Assembly (NCBI GenBank): GCA_020161145.1
Contig: JAIUPQ010000003.1
Span: forward strand, 310,001 to 374,000
Source: Pseudomonadota bacterium
Lineage (GTDB): Bacteria; Pseudomonadota; Gammaproteobacteria; Burkholderiales; Burkholderiaceae_C
Reading direction: 5' to 3'
DNA length: 64,000 nt
The translations under genes and the position numbers were made by a program. The notes beneath the pieces were generated by a model. It did no database searches. It worked only from the letters and a program-made list of their open reading frames with translations, and was not told the origin of the DNA. Numbering within the stretch: position 1 is the first letter of the stretch; the number at the start of each line of letters is the position of its first letter. This document shows positions 9,286 to 25,601 of the stretch, one piece after another.

Positions 9286-9905
9286 TCAGGTGATGAGTCC
9301 CAGCGCGACGTCAAGGTGCTCGGTGGGGCTGCGCTTGAAGCCGCTGCGGCCAAAGCGCTGCAGCCGCCCCAGCACGAAGGCGGTGAGCACCGAGGCGCGG
9401 GCGTTGGCGTCCACCGTGGGGGTGGGCGAGCCGGCGGCTTCGGCGGCGGCGCGCAGGCTTTGGCGCCACTGCGATTCCAGCCGGTCCCAGAACTGGTTCA
9501 TGCGCGCGTGCAGGCGCTCGTCTTCGTGCACCAGCGCGTCGCCCGCCATGACGCGCGCCATGCCGGGGTTTTTTTCGCCAAACTGCAGCGTCATCTGGGT
9601 GATGCGCCGTGCCTGCTCGGCGCCGTCCGCGTCCTGGGTGGTGATCTGGTTGGCCAGCGTGAAGACGCTGGTCTCGATGAAGCCGATCAAGCCCTCGAAC
9701 ATCTGGGCCTTGCTGGCGAAATGGCGGTACAGCGCCGCCTCGGAGACGCCCAGCGTGGCCGCCAGCGCGGCGGTGGTGATGCGCTCGCCGCCGGGCTGCT
9801 CCAGCATGGTGGCCAGGGCCTGCAGGATCTGTACCCGCCGCTCACCGGGCTTGGGGCGGCTGCGCGGCGGGGTTGCAGCGGCGTCAGGGGAGTCGAGGGC
9901 GTCGG

Positions 9906-9909
<4 letters not shown>
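9286..9909 (-). CDS. slmA: Nucleoid occlusion factor (TetR family)
   Basis: A 207-residue TetR-fold protein whose N-terminal helix-turn-helix reads ITTAALAATLGVSEAALYRH with the adjoining FASKAQMFEGLIGFIE, close to SlmA of E. coli. SlmA binds DNA and blocks FtsZ ring assembly over the chromosome. The start ATG at 9909 overlaps the stop of the upstream HAD gene (ATGA). The gene sits in the argB run, a common place for slmA in betaproteobacteria. Confidence 0.85.
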
Positions 9910-11832
<1,923 letters not shown>

Positions 11833-13710
11833 TCAGCCCACGGCCTTGCGCACCTGATCCAGCGCGGTGGGGTCGTCCAGCGTAGAGAGATCGCCCGGGT
11901 CGCGTCCCTCGCACACCGCCGCCAGCGCGCGGCGCAGCAGCTTGCCCGAGCGGGTCTTGGGCAACGCCCCCACCACCAGCACGCGCGATGGCCGGGCCAC
12001 GGCGCCGATGGAGGCATCGACCACGCTGAAGACTTCTTTTTCGAGCACCTTGGCGTCGGGCGCGGCCGCCTTGAGCGTGACGAAGGCCACCGGCACCTGG
12101 CCTTTGAGCGCATCGGCCACGCCCACCACGGCCACCTCGGCCACCTGCGGGTGGCCGGCGATGCTTTCTTCGATTTCGCGCGTGCCCAGCCGGTGGCCCG
12201 CCACGTTGATGACGTCGTCGGTGCGGCCCAGGATGGTGTAGTAGCCGTCGCCGTCGCGCATGGCCCAGTCGAAGGTGGTGTAGATCAGCCGCTCGGGCAC
12301 GGCCGACCAGTAGGTCTGCACAAAGCGCTCGTCGTCGCCCCACACGGTCTGCATGCAGCCCGGGGGCAGCGGCCCTTCGATGGCGAGCATGCCTTTCTGA
12401 CCCGGGGCGGTGATCTCCTCGCCCGTCTGGTCATCCACCAGCTTGACGTCGTAGCCATAGACCGCCTTGCCGGGCGAGCCCAGTTTGGTGGGCGCGGGCT
12501 CGATGGGGTTGCACAGCGTCAGGATGGGCCAGCCGGTCTCGGTCTGCCAGTAGTTGTCGAGCACGGGTTTTTGCAGCACGTCGGTGATCCAGCGCGCGGT
12601 GGGCTCGTCCAGCGGCTCGCCGGCCAGAAAGAGCGCGCGCAGGCTGGACAGGTCGTGCCGGGTGATCCAGGACGGGTCTTGCTTGCGCAGCACGCGGATG
12701 GCGGTGGGCGCGCTGAACATCACGCTGACCTGGTAGCGCGCCACCAGTTCCCACCAGATGCCCGGGTCGGGCTGGGTGGGCAGGCCCTCGTACATCAGCG
12801 TGGCCATGCCGGCCAGCAGCGGGCCATAGATGATGTAGCTGTGGCCCACCACCCAGCCGATGTCGCTGGTGGCGAAATAGGTCTCGCCCGGCCGGCCGTC
12901 ATAAATGTGGGCCATGGAGGCCGCCAGCGCCACCGCATAGCCGCCGGTGTCGCGCTGCACCCCCTTGGGCCGACCGGTGGTGCCGCTGGTGTAGAGGATG
13001 TAGCTGGGGTGGCTGGCGTCCACCCATTCGCAGGGCTCCTGCGCGTTCATGTGCACCAGGCGCAGCGCGGTGTAGTCGTGGTCGCGGCCAGCCACATGGG
13101 CGGCCGGCGCCAGGCCTCGATCCACCATCAGCACGGCCGGCACCTTGTGGTGGGCCAGTTGCAGCGCCTCGTCGAGCAGGTGTTTGTAGGGCACCACCTT
13201 GCCGCCGCGCGAGCCGGCGTCGGCACTGACCACCAGCTTGGGCGTGGCGTCGTCGATGCGCGAGGCCAGCGCGTGGCTGGCAAAGCCGCCGAACACCACC
13301 GTGTGCACGGCGCCGATGCGGGCGCAGGCCAGCATGGCAAAGGCCGCCTCGGCAATCATGGGCATGTAGATCAGCACGCGGTCGCCCTTGCCCACGCCCA
13401 GGCTGCGGTAGATGGCGGCCATGCGCTGCACCTCGGCCTGCAGCTCGGCGAAGCTGTAGACCTTTTCGGTGCCGGTCTCGGTGGAGACGAAGATCAGCGC
13501 GCGCCGGTCGGGGTGGCTGGCGGCGTGGCGATCGACGGCGTTGTGGCACAGGTTGGTCAGACCGCCCTTGAACCAGGTGGCGAACGGCGGGCGCCGGGTG
13601 TCACAGACCTCGGTGAAGGGCTGGTGCCAGTCGATGCGCTGGGCCTCCTGGCGCCAGAAGGCGTCGCGGTCAACGATGGAGCAGCGGTGGAATTCGGCGT
13701 AGGTGGACAC
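11833..13710 (-). CDS. prpE: Propionyl-CoA synthetase
   Basis: A 625-residue acyl-CoA synthetase of the acetyl-CoA synthetase family, activating propionate with ATP and CoA. Motifs: the P-loop YTSGTTGRPKG, the ATP-binding YWQTETGWP and the C-terminal PKTRSGKLLRR, whose last Lys is the known site of regulatory acetylation in this family. PrpE rather than Acs is supported by the CDTRRPPFATWFKGG start region and total length. The likely start is GTG 13710 with CTGGAG 8 nt upstream. Propionyl-CoA made here would feed the carboxylase encoded at 16-21 kb. Confidence 0.9.
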   Translation of the reverse strand: MSTYAEFHRCSIVDRDAFWRQEAQRIDWHQPFTEVCDTRRPPFATWFKGGLTNLCHNAVDRHAASHPDRRALIFVSTETGTEKVYSFAELQAEVQRMAAIYRSLGVGKGDRVLIYMPMIAEAAFAMLACARIGAVHTVVFGGFASHALASRIDDATPKLVVSADAGSRGGKVVPYKHLLDEALQLAHHKVPAVLMVDRGLAPAAHVAGRDHDYTALRLVHMNAQEPCEWVDASHPSYILYTSGTTGRPKGVQRDTGGYAVALAASMAHIYDGRPGETYFATSDIGWVVGHSYIIYGPLLAGMATLMYEGLPTQPDPGIWWELVARYQVSVMFSAPTAIRVLRKQDPSWITRHDLSSLRALFLAGEPLDEPTARWITDVLQKPVLDNYWQTETGWPILTLCNPIEPAPTKLGSPGKAVYGYDVKLVDDQTGEEITAPGQKGMLAIEGPLPPGCMQTVWGDDERFVQTYWSAVPERLIYTTFDWAMRDGDGYYTILGRTDDVINVAGHRLGTREIEESIAGHPQVAEVAVVGVADALKGQVPVAFVTLKAAAPDAKVLEKEVFSVVDASIGAVARPSRVLVVGALPKTRSGKLLRRALAAVCEGRDPGDLSTLDDPTALDQVRKAVG

Positions 13711-13787
13711 GGGCGGATCTCCAGGCAAGTGGATCTGCCGCCATTGCAAAAGGGCAAGCTGACACCGCACTGTCTCCCGAGCAAGCT

Positions 13788-13815
13788 ACCCGGGTATGCG
13801 CCCAGCCCACCCGGG
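13788..13815 (-). terminator. Possible hairpin after the chemoreceptor gene
   Basis: ACCCGGGT at 13788-13795 can pair with ACCCGGG at 13809-13815 across a 13-base loop, just past the chemoreceptor stop. There is no following T-run, so it may be a weak or Rho-assisted end rather than an intrinsic terminator. Confidence 0.3.
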
Positions 13816-13827
13816 CCACCCCTGCCG

Positions 13828-15429
13828 CTACAGCTTGAAGCGCGCCACGGCCGCCGCCAGGTCGCCGGCCTGCTCGCGCATGGCCTGGGCTGCGGCCGCC
13901 GTCTGCTCCACCAGGGCGGCGTTGCGCTGGGTCATGCCGTCCAGGTCGCCCATGGCCCCGCCAATCTGCGCCACCCCTTGCGACTGACGCTGGGCGCCCT
14001 GCTCGATTTCGCCCAGCAGCGCACTGACGCGGCCGACGTTGGTGACGATGGCCTCCATGGTCTGTCCGGCCTCCTGCACGATGGCCGTGCCGCCCTGCAC
14101 CTGCTGGACGCTGGCGTCGATCAAGGCCTTGATCTCGTGCGCGGCCTGGCTGGAGCGACCGGCCAGGGCGCGCACCTCCTGTGCCACCACGGCAAAGCCA
14201 CGGCCCGACTCGCCCGCGCGGGCGGCCTCCACGGCGGCATTGAGCGCGAGGATGTTGGTCTGGAAGGCGATGCCGTCGATGGTGCCGATGATGTCGCTGA
14301 TGCGCGCCGACGCGCCGCGTATGCCCTCCATGGTCTGCACCATCTGGGCCATGACCTGCCCGCCGCGCACCGCGTCGTCGGCGTTGCCGCGCGCCAGCGT
14401 GACCGCCTCGCGCACCTGCGTGGCCGCATGCGTGGCGCCCTCGGTCATGCGCGTCATCACGACGGTGGATGCGTGCAGGTTGGCGGCCGTCTGCTCGGTG
14501 CGCTCGCGCAGATCGGTGGCGCCGCCAGCCACGTCGGCGCTGGCGCCCACGATGCGCTGGCTGCTGTCGCGCATGCGGCTGACCATGCTGCGCATGGCCT
14601 GCTGCATGCGTGTGAGGGTATCCAGCAGATGGGCCGTCTCGTCGCGGCCACTGGCCGTGGGCCGCGTGGTCAGGTCGCCCTCGGCCATGGCGCGCAGGTG
14701 ATGATCGGTCTGGCGCAGGCCGTCCATCATGGCCAGGTAGAAGGCCTGCAGCACGTAGACGGCCAGCAGCAACACCGCCAGGCCCGTCAGCGCCAGCTTG
14801 CGCCAGTGCGCCTGGGCCTCGGCATGCACGTCGTCCATGTACACACCGGTGCCCACCACCCAGCCCCAGGGCGAAAACCCGGCCACGTACGACAGCTTGG
14901 GCGCCGGCTCCTTGGCGCCCGGGTGCGGCCACTGGTAGGCCACGTAGCCGGCGCCCCGATCGCGCACGGTGGCCACAAACGCCGGAAACATCGCAAGGCC
15001 ATCGCTGTCCTTGAGGCCGGACATGTCTTTGCCCTCCAACTCGGCCTTGACCGGATGGACGACCATGCGGGCATCCATGTCATTGATCCAGAAGTAGTCG
15101 TTCTGGTTGTAGCGCAGCTGCCCAATGGCGGCCCTGGCCTGCTGCTGGGCCGCCTGGCGACTCAGCGTGCCGGCCTGTTCCTGGCCGTGCAGCCACTCCA
15201 GTGTGCCCAGCGCCAGCTCCACGTGCTGGCGCAGCGCCGTGCGGCGCTGCTCCAGCTCGCGCTGGTAGCCGTTTCGGGCCTCGGCCACCACCACCACCAG
15301 CAGCGGCACCAGCAGCAGCACCGAAACGATCAGCGCCTTGCTGCGAAACCCGACCTGTTGCAGCACCCGCACGCCCGGTTGAAACAGCCCAGTCCATACC
15401 GACTGGCGGGCAGCCCATTCGTTGCTCAT
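13828..15429 (-). CDS. Methyl-accepting chemotaxis protein with single Cache domain
   Basis: A 533-residue chemoreceptor. Residues about 33-52 are the first membrane helix, about 55-190 an sCache_2-type periplasmic sensor ([16 protein letters not shown] is diagnostic), about 192-215 the second membrane helix, followed by HAMP and the cytoplasmic signalling domain. The hairpin tip shows the conserved [20 protein letters not shown] and [17 protein letters not shown]. There is no C-terminal CheR/CheB pentapeptide. Single Cache domains often sense small organic acids; its place beside prpE makes propionate or related acids an attractive but untested ligand. Confidence 0.92.
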   Translation of the reverse strand: MSNEWAARQSVWTGLFQPGVRVLQQVGFRSKALIVSVLLLVPLLVVVVAEARNGYQRELEQRRTALRQHVELALGTLEWLHGQEQAGTLSRQAAQQQARAAIGQLRYNQNDYFWINDMDARMVVHPVKAELEGKDMSGLKDSDGLAMFPAFVATVRDRGAGYVAYQWPHPGAKEPAPKLSYVAGFSPWGWVVGTGVYMDDVHAEAQAHWRKLALTGLAVLLLAVYVLQAFYLAMMDGLRQTDHHLRAMAEGDLTTRPTASGRDETAHLLDTLTRMQQAMRSMVSRMRDSSQRIVGASADVAGGATDLRERTEQTAANLHASTVVMTRMTEGATHAATQVREAVTLARGNADDAVRGGQVMAQMVQTMEGIRGASARISDIIGTIDGIAFQTNILALNAAVEAARAGESGRGFAVVAQEVRALAGRSSQAAHEIKALIDASVQQVQGGTAIVQEAGQTMEAIVTNVGRVSALLGEIEQGAQRQSQGVAQIGGAMGDLDGMTQRNAALVEQTAAAAQAMREQAGDLAAAVARFKL

Positions 15430-15532
15430 GAAAAGTCCTTGTCCTTGTTGTCAGTCAGGGCTTGGCATCATGGCAAGGCTTGTCCGCCTCGAATTCGACA
15501 ACTGGGCGGTCATCCCGCCGCTATTGAACGCA

Positions 15533-15994
<462 letters not shown>

Positions 15995-16002
15995 GGCGGG
16001 CC

Positions 16003-18066
16003 TCAGGCGAAGACGATGATGGGCTGATCTACCGCCAGGCTCTCGCCCTTGGTGGCCACCACCTCCTTGACCACGCCGTCCTGCGCGGCCACCAGGGTGT
16101 TTTCCATCTTCATGGCCTCGATGACGGCCAGCTTCTCGCCCGCGCTGACCGCCTGGCCAGGCTTGACGGCCACGTCCACCAGCAGGCCCGGCATGGGCGA
16201 GAGCAGGAACTTGGACAGGTCGGGCGGCGTCTTGACGGGCATCAGCGCAAACAGCTCGGCCGTGCGGCGGCGCATGACGATGGAGTCGAACTGGGCGCCA
16301 CGGTGGTAGATGCGCGTGGCCAGCGGCTTGCCGGCCACGTGGCGATCGACCTGGACGCAGAAGGGCTGGCCGTCCACGCTGCCGCGCGTGCGGCGCTCAC
16401 CCAGGCTGCTGTGGGTTTGCAGCGCAAACGTGCGCCCGTCCACCAGCACATCGCCCGCGCCGCGCACGCCGTCATAGACGGGCATGCTGACCGGGTGGTG
16501 CACGTGCCGGCCGTCTTCCTTGAGCTCGATGACCACCATGTCGCGCACCGGGCGTGCGCCGTGGCCGGCCATCTGGCCGCTGATGCCAGCCGCGCGCTCG
16601 CGCACCTTGCGCCACATCAGCGCCGCCAGCGCCACCAGCAGCCGGGGCTCCTCGTGCTGCATGTGCTCGGGCTTGAAGCCTTGCGGGTAGTGGGCGGCAA
16701 TGAAACCGGTGTTGAACTGGCCCGAGACGAAGTCCGGATGCGCCAGCAGCGCCGACTGGAAGGGGATGTTGCTGCTGATGCCGCGAATGACGAACTCGTC
16801 GAGCGCATCGCGCATGCGGGCGATGGCGTCGTTGCGGTCTTTGCCGTGCACGATGAGCTTGGCAATCATCGAGTCGTAGTACATGGGGATCTCGCCCCCC
16901 TCTTCCACGCCGGTGTCCACCCGCACGCCGCCCGGTTCGCTGCCGGGCTGCAGCGTGGGCGTGGCGGCATGCAGCGTCGCGCGTGGCGGCATGAAGCGGC
17001 GCAGCCGGCCGGTGGACGGCAAAAAGCCGCGCAGCGGGTCTTCGGCGTTGATGCGGCACTCCATGGCCCAGCCCTCGCGCCGCACGTCGGCCTGGGCAAA
17101 GGCCAGCGGCTCGCCCGCCGCCACGCGGATCATCTGCTCGACCAGATCCAGCCCCGTGATGCACTCGGTCACCGGGTGCTCCACCTGCAGCCGGGTGTTC
17201 ATCTCCAGGAAGTAAAAGCCCTGGTCTTTGCCGACGACGAACTCCACCGTGCCGGCGCTCTGGTATTGCACGGCCTTGGCCAGCGCCACCGCCTGCTCGC
17301 CCATGGCGGTGCGGGTGGCCTCGCTGATGAAGGGCGACGGCGCCTCCTCGATCACCTTCTGGTGGCGCCGCTGGATGGAGCACTCGCGCTCCCACAGGTA
17401 GACCACGTGGCCCTGGGCGTCGCCCAGCACCTGGATTTCGATGTGGCGCGGCTCCTCGATGAACTTTTCCATGAAGACGCGGTCGTCGCCAAAGCTGGCG
17501 CGGGCTTCGTTGCGGCAGGCGGTGTAGCCATCGAAGCACTCCTTGTCATTGAAGGCCACGCGCAAGCCCTTGCCGCCGCCGCCCGCGCTGGCCTTGATCA
17601 TCACCGGGTAGCCGATGCCCTGGGCGATGCGCACCGCCTCCTCGGGCGACTCGATGGGCTCGTTGTGGCCCGGAATGGTGTTGACCCCGGCGGCCAGCGC
17701 CAGCTTCTTGGAGGCGATCTTGTCGCCCATGGCCGCAATCGAATGGGCTTTGGGGCCGATGAAGGCGATGCCCTCTTCCTCGCAGCGGCGCGCGAACGCC
17801 TCGTTCTCGGACAGAAAGCCGTAGCCCGGGTGCAAGGCCTCGGCGCCCGTGGCCTTGCAGGCGGCAATGATCTTGTCCGCCACCAGGTAGCTCTCACGGC
17901 TGGGCGCGGGGCCCAGCAGCACGGCCTCGTCGGCCAGCCGCACGTGGCGGGCGTCCTTGTCGGCCTCGGAATAAACCGCCACGGTCTGAATGCCCATCTT
18001 GCGCGCCGTCTGGATGACCCGGCAGGCGATCTCTCCACGATTCGCAATCAAAATTTTCTTGAACAT
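16003..18066 (-). CDS. pccA: Propionyl-CoA carboxylase alpha subunit (biotin carboxylase and carrier)
   Basis: A 687-residue biotin carboxylase/biotin carrier fusion. The N-terminal [16 protein letters not shown], the ATP-grasp loop SAGGGGKGL and the catalytic region KNxx/[14 protein letters not shown] are all visible, and the C-terminal biotinyl domain has EAMKMEN with the biotinylated Lys. The linking BT region is present, as in propionyl- rather than acetyl-CoA carboxylases. The ATG at 18066 has GGAGA about 5-7 nt upstream; an ATG four codons earlier is less likely. Works with PccB encoded at 19.5-21 kb to make methylmalonyl-CoA. Confidence 0.9.
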   Translation of the reverse strand: MFKKILIANRGEIACRVIQTARKMGIQTVAVYSEADKDARHVRLADEAVLLGPAPSRESYLVADKIIAACKATGAEALHPGYGFLSENEAFARRCEEEGIAFIGPKAHSIAAMGDKIASKKLALAAGVNTIPGHNEPIESPEEAVRIAQGIGYPVMIKASAGGGGKGLRVAFNDKECFDGYTACRNEARASFGDDRVFMEKFIEEPRHIEIQVLGDAQGHVVYLWERECSIQRRHQKVIEEAPSPFISEATRTAMGEQAVALAKAVQYQSAGTVEFVVGKDQGFYFLEMNTRLQVEHPVTECITGLDLVEQMIRVAAGEPLAFAQADVRREGWAMECRINAEDPLRGFLPSTGRLRRFMPPRATLHAATPTLQPGSEPGGVRVDTGVEEGGEIPMYYDSMIAKLIVHGKDRNDAIARMRDALDEFVIRGISSNIPFQSALLAHPDFVSGQFNTGFIAAHYPQGFKPEHMQHEEPRLLVALAALMWRKVRERAAGISGQMAGHGARPVRDMVVIELKEDGRHVHHPVSMPVYDGVRGAGDVLVDGRTFALQTHSSLGERRTRGSVDGQPFCVQVDRHVAGKPLATRIYHRGAQFDSIVMRRRTAELFALMPVKTPPDLSKFLLSPMPGLLVDVAVKPGQAVSAGEKLAVIEAMKMENTLVAAQDGVVKEVVATKGESLAVDQPIIVFA

Positions 18067-18114
18067 CACTCTCTCCATCGTCGATGGGCGCGGGGTCAGT
18101 CGCGCCCGGAGCGG

Positions 18115-19503
18115 TCAGCGCCGGCCACTGGCCACCGCTGCGGCCTGCTCCAGCAGTTGCACCTCGGGTTGATTCAGTCGCACCTGCAGCCAGCGCTGCA
18201 GCGTGCTGCGCTGCGCGGCGCTCAGCGGCCGGGTGCGTTCGACCACCACCACGGCGGCGTCTTTGCGCGGCGCCGAGGCGCCGGCTGCGGGCGGCTCGAC
18301 CGCACTGACCTGCTGCCCATAGGCCAGCGTCAGCGCCTGCACCTGCGGCAGTTGGGCCCGCACCTCCTGGCCCAGGCTGGCCACGTCCACCTGGGTGGTG
18401 GCCGGCTCGGGCGCGGCCAGCAGTTGCTCGACGCGGCCCTCCACCTCCTTGAGCCGGCCGTCGGCCACGCGCAACTGGTCTACCAGCGTGCGGTCCATGT
18501 CCTGCTTGATCTGGTTGCGCAGCGCGCCCACGTCCACCGGCTCGTCACCGGCGCGGCGCACCACCAGCTTGCAGTCCTTCAGCCCTTCGTGCGACATCAG
18601 CAGGTCACTCATCTCTTTGAGCCTGGCCTCGTCGTAGCGGCCCAGCAGGGTCAGCGACAGCGTGCGCGTGGGCTCGTCCATCTTGTAGGCCACGATGTTG
18701 AACTCGGGCTGGGCCTGCAACTGCTGCGCCACCCGCGCGGCACCCCGGTTGAACACCTCCACCTGCACGAAGCGGTAGCCCATCCAGACGCTGGGCACCA
18801 GCACCGCCAGGATGCCCACGGTGATGACGACGCGGTGGCGCAGGCGCGTGGCCGGCTCCAGGTTGCCGCGCAGCGGCAGCCGCAAGATTTTGGTGATGAC
18901 CAGCGTGGAGACGGCGATGAACACGCCGTTGATCAGGAACAGGTAGGCCGCGCCGCCGAACATGTCCCAGCGCCCATGGGCCAGGCCGAAGCCGGCCGTG
19001 CACAGCGGCGGCATCAGCGCGGTGGCGATGGCGACGCCCGGCAGCACGTTGGAGACGTCTTTGCGCGTGGCGGCCACCATGCCGGCGCCGCCGCCAAAGG
19101 CGGCGATCAGCACGTCCCACATGGTGGGCGTGGTGCGCGCCAGCAGCTCCGAGCCGGGCTGGTCCAGCGGGCTGAGCCAGAAGTACAGCGCCGAGGTGGC
19201 CAGGCTGATGGCGGTGAACAGGCCCAGGGCCTGCGCCGCCTCGCGGATGAGCTTGAGGTCTTGCACCGCCGCGCCATAGCCTATGGCCATGATGGGGCCC
19301 ATCAGCGGCGAGATCAGCATGGCGCCGATGATGACGGCGGTGGAGTTGACGTTCAGCCCCACCGAGGCGATGAGGATGGCGAAGAACAGCACCCACAGGT
19401 TGGCTCCGACGGGGATGCTGCCGGCGCGGATATCGGCGTCGATGACGTCGGGGTCATCCTGATCCCGGCGCAGGTTGAACAGGCGACGCAGCACAAGACT
19501 CAT
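18115..19503 (-). CDS. DUF389 family membrane protein
   Basis: A 462-residue protein matching the DUF389/TIGR00341 family. After a charged N-terminus there are about six membrane helices (residues about 30-225), including SPLMGPIMAIGYGAA and the GGGAGMVAATRKDVSN loop, followed by a further helix near 228-250 and a soluble C-terminal part with a helical, Glu/Gln-rich region. The family function is unknown. It lies 9 bases after pccB and 48 bases before pccA, so it is probably expressed with the carboxylase subunits; a transport or membrane-sensing role in propionate use is only a guess. Confidence 0.85.
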   Translation of the reverse strand: MSLVLRRLFNLRRDQDDPDVIDADIRAGSIPVGANLWVLFFAILIASVGLNVNSTAVIIGAMLISPLMGPIMAIGYGAAVQDLKLIREAAQALGLFTAISLATSALYFWLSPLDQPGSELLARTTPTMWDVLIAAFGGGAGMVAATRKDVSNVLPGVAIATALMPPLCTAGFGLAHGRWDMFGGAAYLFLINGVFIAVSTLVITKILRLPLRGNLEPATRLRHRVVITVGILAVLVPSVWMGYRFVQVEVFNRGAARVAQQLQAQPEFNIVAYKMDEPTRTLSLTLLGRYDEARLKEMSDLLMSHEGLKDCKLVVRRAGDEPVDVGALRNQIKQDMDRTLVDQLRVADGRLKEVEGRVEQLLAAPEPATTQVDVASLGQEVRAQLPQVQALTLAYGQQVSAVEPPAAGASAPRKDAAVVVVERTRPLSAAQRSTLQRWLQVRLNQPEVQLLEQAAAVASGRR

Positions 19504-19512
19504 GGGGGCCCC

Positions 19513-21045
<1,533 letters not shown>

Positions 21046-21098
21046 GGGTCAACTCCTTGCAATGGTTCTCAGGTGCGCCGCCGCATGGCGGAGGCGCG

Positions 21099-22103
21099 TC
21101 ATGGGGGGGTGGCCTCGAACAGCCGCAGCAGCGCGCGGGCCGCCACCGAGGCCGGTGTCTGCCCGGCCCGCACGGCGGCCAGACTGCCCGGCAGCGCCGC
21201 GCGCACCGCCGCATGGGCACGAAAGTCGGCGTGCAGGCCCGCCTCGACCACCGCCCACATCCAGGCCTGCGCCTGCTCGGCGCGGCGGCGGGCATGGGCG
21301 CCACTGGCCTTGCCCGCCGCGATGCGGGCGGTGACGGCGGCCCACAGCGCATCCACGCCGCGGCCGTTCAGGGCCGACAGCTCCAGCACCTGCGGCGCCG
21401 GCACGCCCTCGCCGCCGCGATGCGACCACAGCCGCAGCGCCGAGGTGATCTGCGCCCGCGCCCGCGTGGCGGCGGCCGGGTCCACGTCGGCCTTGTTGAT
21501 GGCGACCAGATCGGCCAGCTCCATCACGCCGCGCTTGATGGCCTGCAAGTCGTCGCCGGCATGGGGCAGTTGCAGCAGCAGGTAGAGGTCGGTCATGGCG
21601 GCCACGGCCGTCTCGCTCTGGCCCACGCCCACGGTCTCGACGATGACCACGTCGAACCCGGCGGCCTCGCACAGCAGCATGGCCTCGCGGGTTTTCTCGG
21701 CCACACCGCCCAGGGTGCCGCTGCTGGGGCTGGGCCGGATGTAGGCGCGCATGTCCATCGAGAGGCGCTCCATCCGCGTCTTGTCGCCCAGGATGGAGCC
21801 GCCCGAGACGCTGGACGAGGGGTCTATGGCCAGCACGGCAACGCGGTGGTCCTGCTCGATCAGGTGCACGCCCAGCGCCTCGATCAGCGTGCTTTTGCCC
21901 ACCCCGGGCACGCCCGAGATGCCCAGCCGCAGCGCGGCGCCGGTCGCGGGCAGCAACGCGGTCAGCAGCGCATCGGCGCGCACGCGGTGGTCGGGCCGGG
22001 TGGACTCCAGCAGCGTGATGCCCTTGGCCAGCGCGCGGCGGCGGGCGGACGACTCACCCGCCGTCAGCGCGGCGGCCAGCGCGGCGTCCTGGGGCTCAAG
22101 CAC
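21099..22103 (-). CDS. meaB: Methylmalonyl-CoA mutase-associated GTPase
   Basis: A 334-residue G3E-family GTPase that protects and reloads adenosylcobalamin on methylmalonyl-CoA mutase. Motifs: Walker [18 protein letters not shown], the SIMIBI-type [18 protein letters not shown], the switch ETVGVGQSE and NKAD for guanine binding. I start at GTG 22103, which has TGGAGG 7 nt upstream and overlaps the end of the GNAT gene by 8 bases; the frame is open further upstream but there it lies inside the GNAT gene. Confidence 0.9.
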   Translation of the reverse strand: MLEPQDAALAAALTAGESSARRRALAKGITLLESTRPDHRVRADALLTALLPATGAALRLGISGVPGVGKSTLIEALGVHLIEQDHRVAVLAIDPSSSVSGGSILGDKTRMERLSMDMRAYIRPSPSSGTLGGVAEKTREAMLLCEAAGFDVVIVETVGVGQSETAVAAMTDLYLLLQLPHAGDDLQAIKRGVMELADLVAINKADVDPAAATRARAQITSALRLWSHRGGEGVPAPQVLELSALNGRGVDALWAAVTARIAAGKASGAHARRRAEQAQAWMWAVVEAGLHADFRAHAAVRAALPGSLAAVRAGQTPASVAARALLRLFEATPP

Positions 22104-22563
22104 GGGCCGGCCTCCAGTAGTACAAGTCCCATTCGCCCTCGGCCTGCAGCGCAAAGCCGTGGCGCAGGTAGAGCCGGTTGGCGTCCGAGTGCTTGAGCGC
22201 GGTGACGCTGACGGCCTTGTGCGCCGCGTCGGCCTCGGCCAGCACCTGGGCCAGCACCCAGGCGCCGATGCCCTGGCGCTGTGCCGAGGGGTGGATGTAG
22301 AGATGGTCGAGCAGCCAGTCGGCCTCGCGCGGCTGCACCACCACGAAGCCCACCAGCGCGCCGGCCTGCAGGATGTGCCGCGTGTGCGCCGGCGAGTAGC
22401 CGCGCGAAAGCCGCTCGCGCGCGCGCTGCGGATCGAACCGGCCCACGCGCGAGAGGCTCTCCTGCATGGCGGCCAGGCGCAGCGCCAGCAGGGCTTCAAA
22501 GTCGGCCTCGCCGGCGGGGGCCAGGGTGATGCCGGGGAGATGCCTGGCGGCGGGTTCAGCCAT
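22096..22563 (-). CDS. GNAT family N-acetyltransferase
   Basis: A 155-residue acetyltransferase of the GNAT fold. The acetyl-CoA loop is in [15 protein letters not shown] (Q/RxxGxG/A), after the GFVVVQ beta strand, and NRLYLRHGF is the usual C-terminal motif. The substrate cannot be inferred. It overlaps meaB by 8 bases, so it is translated with the methylmalonyl-CoA genes. Confidence 0.85.
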   Translation of the reverse strand: MAEPAARHLPGITLAPAGEADFEALLALRLAAMQESLSRVGRFDPQRARERLSRGYSPAHTRHILQAGALVGFVVVQPREADWLLDHLYIHPSAQRQGIGAWVLAQVLAEADAAHKAVSVTALKHSDANRLYLRHGFALQAEGEWDLYYWRPARA

Positions 22564-22599
22564 GTAGCGCCCCCGATGTGACGGGCAATGCCTGCGTCT

Positions 22600-23007
22600 T
22601 CATGCTGCCCAGTTCTCCAGTTGCAGGCCGTCGATGCGCTCGAACTCGCGCAGGTTGTTGGTGACCAGCGTGGCCTCCAGCGCCAGCGCCTGCGAGGCGA
22701 TCAACAAATCGACGTGGCCGATCAACTGCCCCTGGCTGCGCAGCCGGTGGTAGTGGCTGGCGTAATGCCAGATCGCCTGCTGCGTCCAGGGCAGCAGCGT
22801 GAATTCGCGCAGCAGGTGCTCCAGCACCTCTCGGTTGTGGGCCGGGCGTTCGCTTCTTTCGACACCGTAGGCCAGTTCGGCAGCCACCAGCGTGGGGATG
22901 GCCACCTGTTCGCGCCCGGCCTCGCGCAAGCGCCGCAGCACCGTCTCCATGCCTTTGCGGGCATAGATGACGATGTTGGTGTCAAGCAAAAACAACCGGG
23001 CCTCCAT
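22600..23007 (-). CDS. vapC: PIN-domain toxin of a type II TA pair
   Basis: A 135-residue PIN ribonuclease. The acidic catalytic residues are visible as Asp in [11 protein letters not shown], Glu in [10 protein letters not shown], Asp in [11 protein letters not shown] and the C-terminal Asn-Asn/Glu segment [12 protein letters not shown]. VapC toxins cleave tRNA or rRNA. The ATG at 23007 overlaps the antitoxin stop by one base (TGATG), the normal coupling of vapBC pairs. Confidence 0.9.
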   Translation of the reverse strand: MEARLFLLDTNIVIYARKGMETVLRRLREAGREQVAIPTLVAAELAYGVERSERPAHNREVLEHLLREFTLLPWTQQAIWHYASHYHRLRSQGQLIGHVDLLIASQALALEATLVTNNLREFERIDGLQLENWAA

Positions 23008-23273
23008 CAATCGAAGCGCTCGATGTCGTCCACCGGCGGCGTGCGATCCCGCTCGACCGCATCCGGCATGCCCTCGAACTCGGCCAGGATGCCCACCACC
23101 CGGGCAAACCAGGCGTCGTTGTCGGGCGGTTTGGGGCGCAACACCAGCGCATTGCCCATGCGCTCGATGTACACCTCATCGGTGTCGAAGCGGTAGGCCT
23201 TGGGCAGCCGCACCGCCTGGCTGCGGCCCGACATGAAGACTTTGGCGGTATCGGGGGATGCGACATCACGCAT
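23007..23273 (-). CDS. vapB: VapB/AbrB-type antitoxin
   Basis: An 88-residue protein with an N-terminal swapped-hairpin (AbrB/MazE) DNA-binding domain: [17 protein letters not shown] is the diagnostic segment. The acidic, proline-containing C-terminus (DNDAWF to the end) would wrap the VapC toxin. It probably represses its own promoter with VapC; a matching inverted repeat lies 21 bases upstream of the start. Confidence 0.9.
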   Translation of the reverse strand: MRDVASPDTAKVFMSGRSQAVRLPKAYRFDTDEVYIERMGNALVLRPKPPDNDAWFARVVGILAEFEGMPDAVERDRTPPVDDIERFD

Positions 23274-23293
23274 GGTGGGCTCCGTGGCAACAA

Positions 23294-23316
23294 GAGATAT
23301 GACAATGGTATATCTC
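23294..23316 (-). promoter_or_regulatory. Probable vapBC operator
   Basis: GAGATAT (23294-23300) and ATATCTC (23310-23316) form a perfect 7-base inverted repeat with a 9-base spacer, centred about 32 bases before the vapB ATG. On the minus strand the spacer holds TTGTCA, a possible -35. Both position and sequence suit autoregulation by the VapBC complex. Confidence 0.6.
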
Positions 23317-23329
23317 CATCCTCATCACC

Positions 23330-25480
<2,151 letters not shown>

Positions 25481-25553
25481 GGCGAAACCTCAGGCGATCG
25501 ACCACCACCGGCAAGGTGGTGCTGCAGGCGCGCATGGTAACGCAAACAGCCGC

Positions 25554-25569
25554 ATTCATAATTATGAAT
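25554..25569. promoter_or_regulatory. Perfect 16-bp palindrome between mutase and GntR gene
   Basis: ATTCATAATTATGAAT reads the same on both strands. It lies 74 bases before the mutase start and 33 bases before the predicted GntR start, in a short AT-rich patch. CATAAT/TATGAA hexamers within it could act as -10 elements for either direction. Probable operator of the adjacent GntR-family regulator. Confidence 0.65.
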
Positions 25570-25601
25570 TCAATATCACACCCGTGTTACCCTCCTGCCC
25601 C

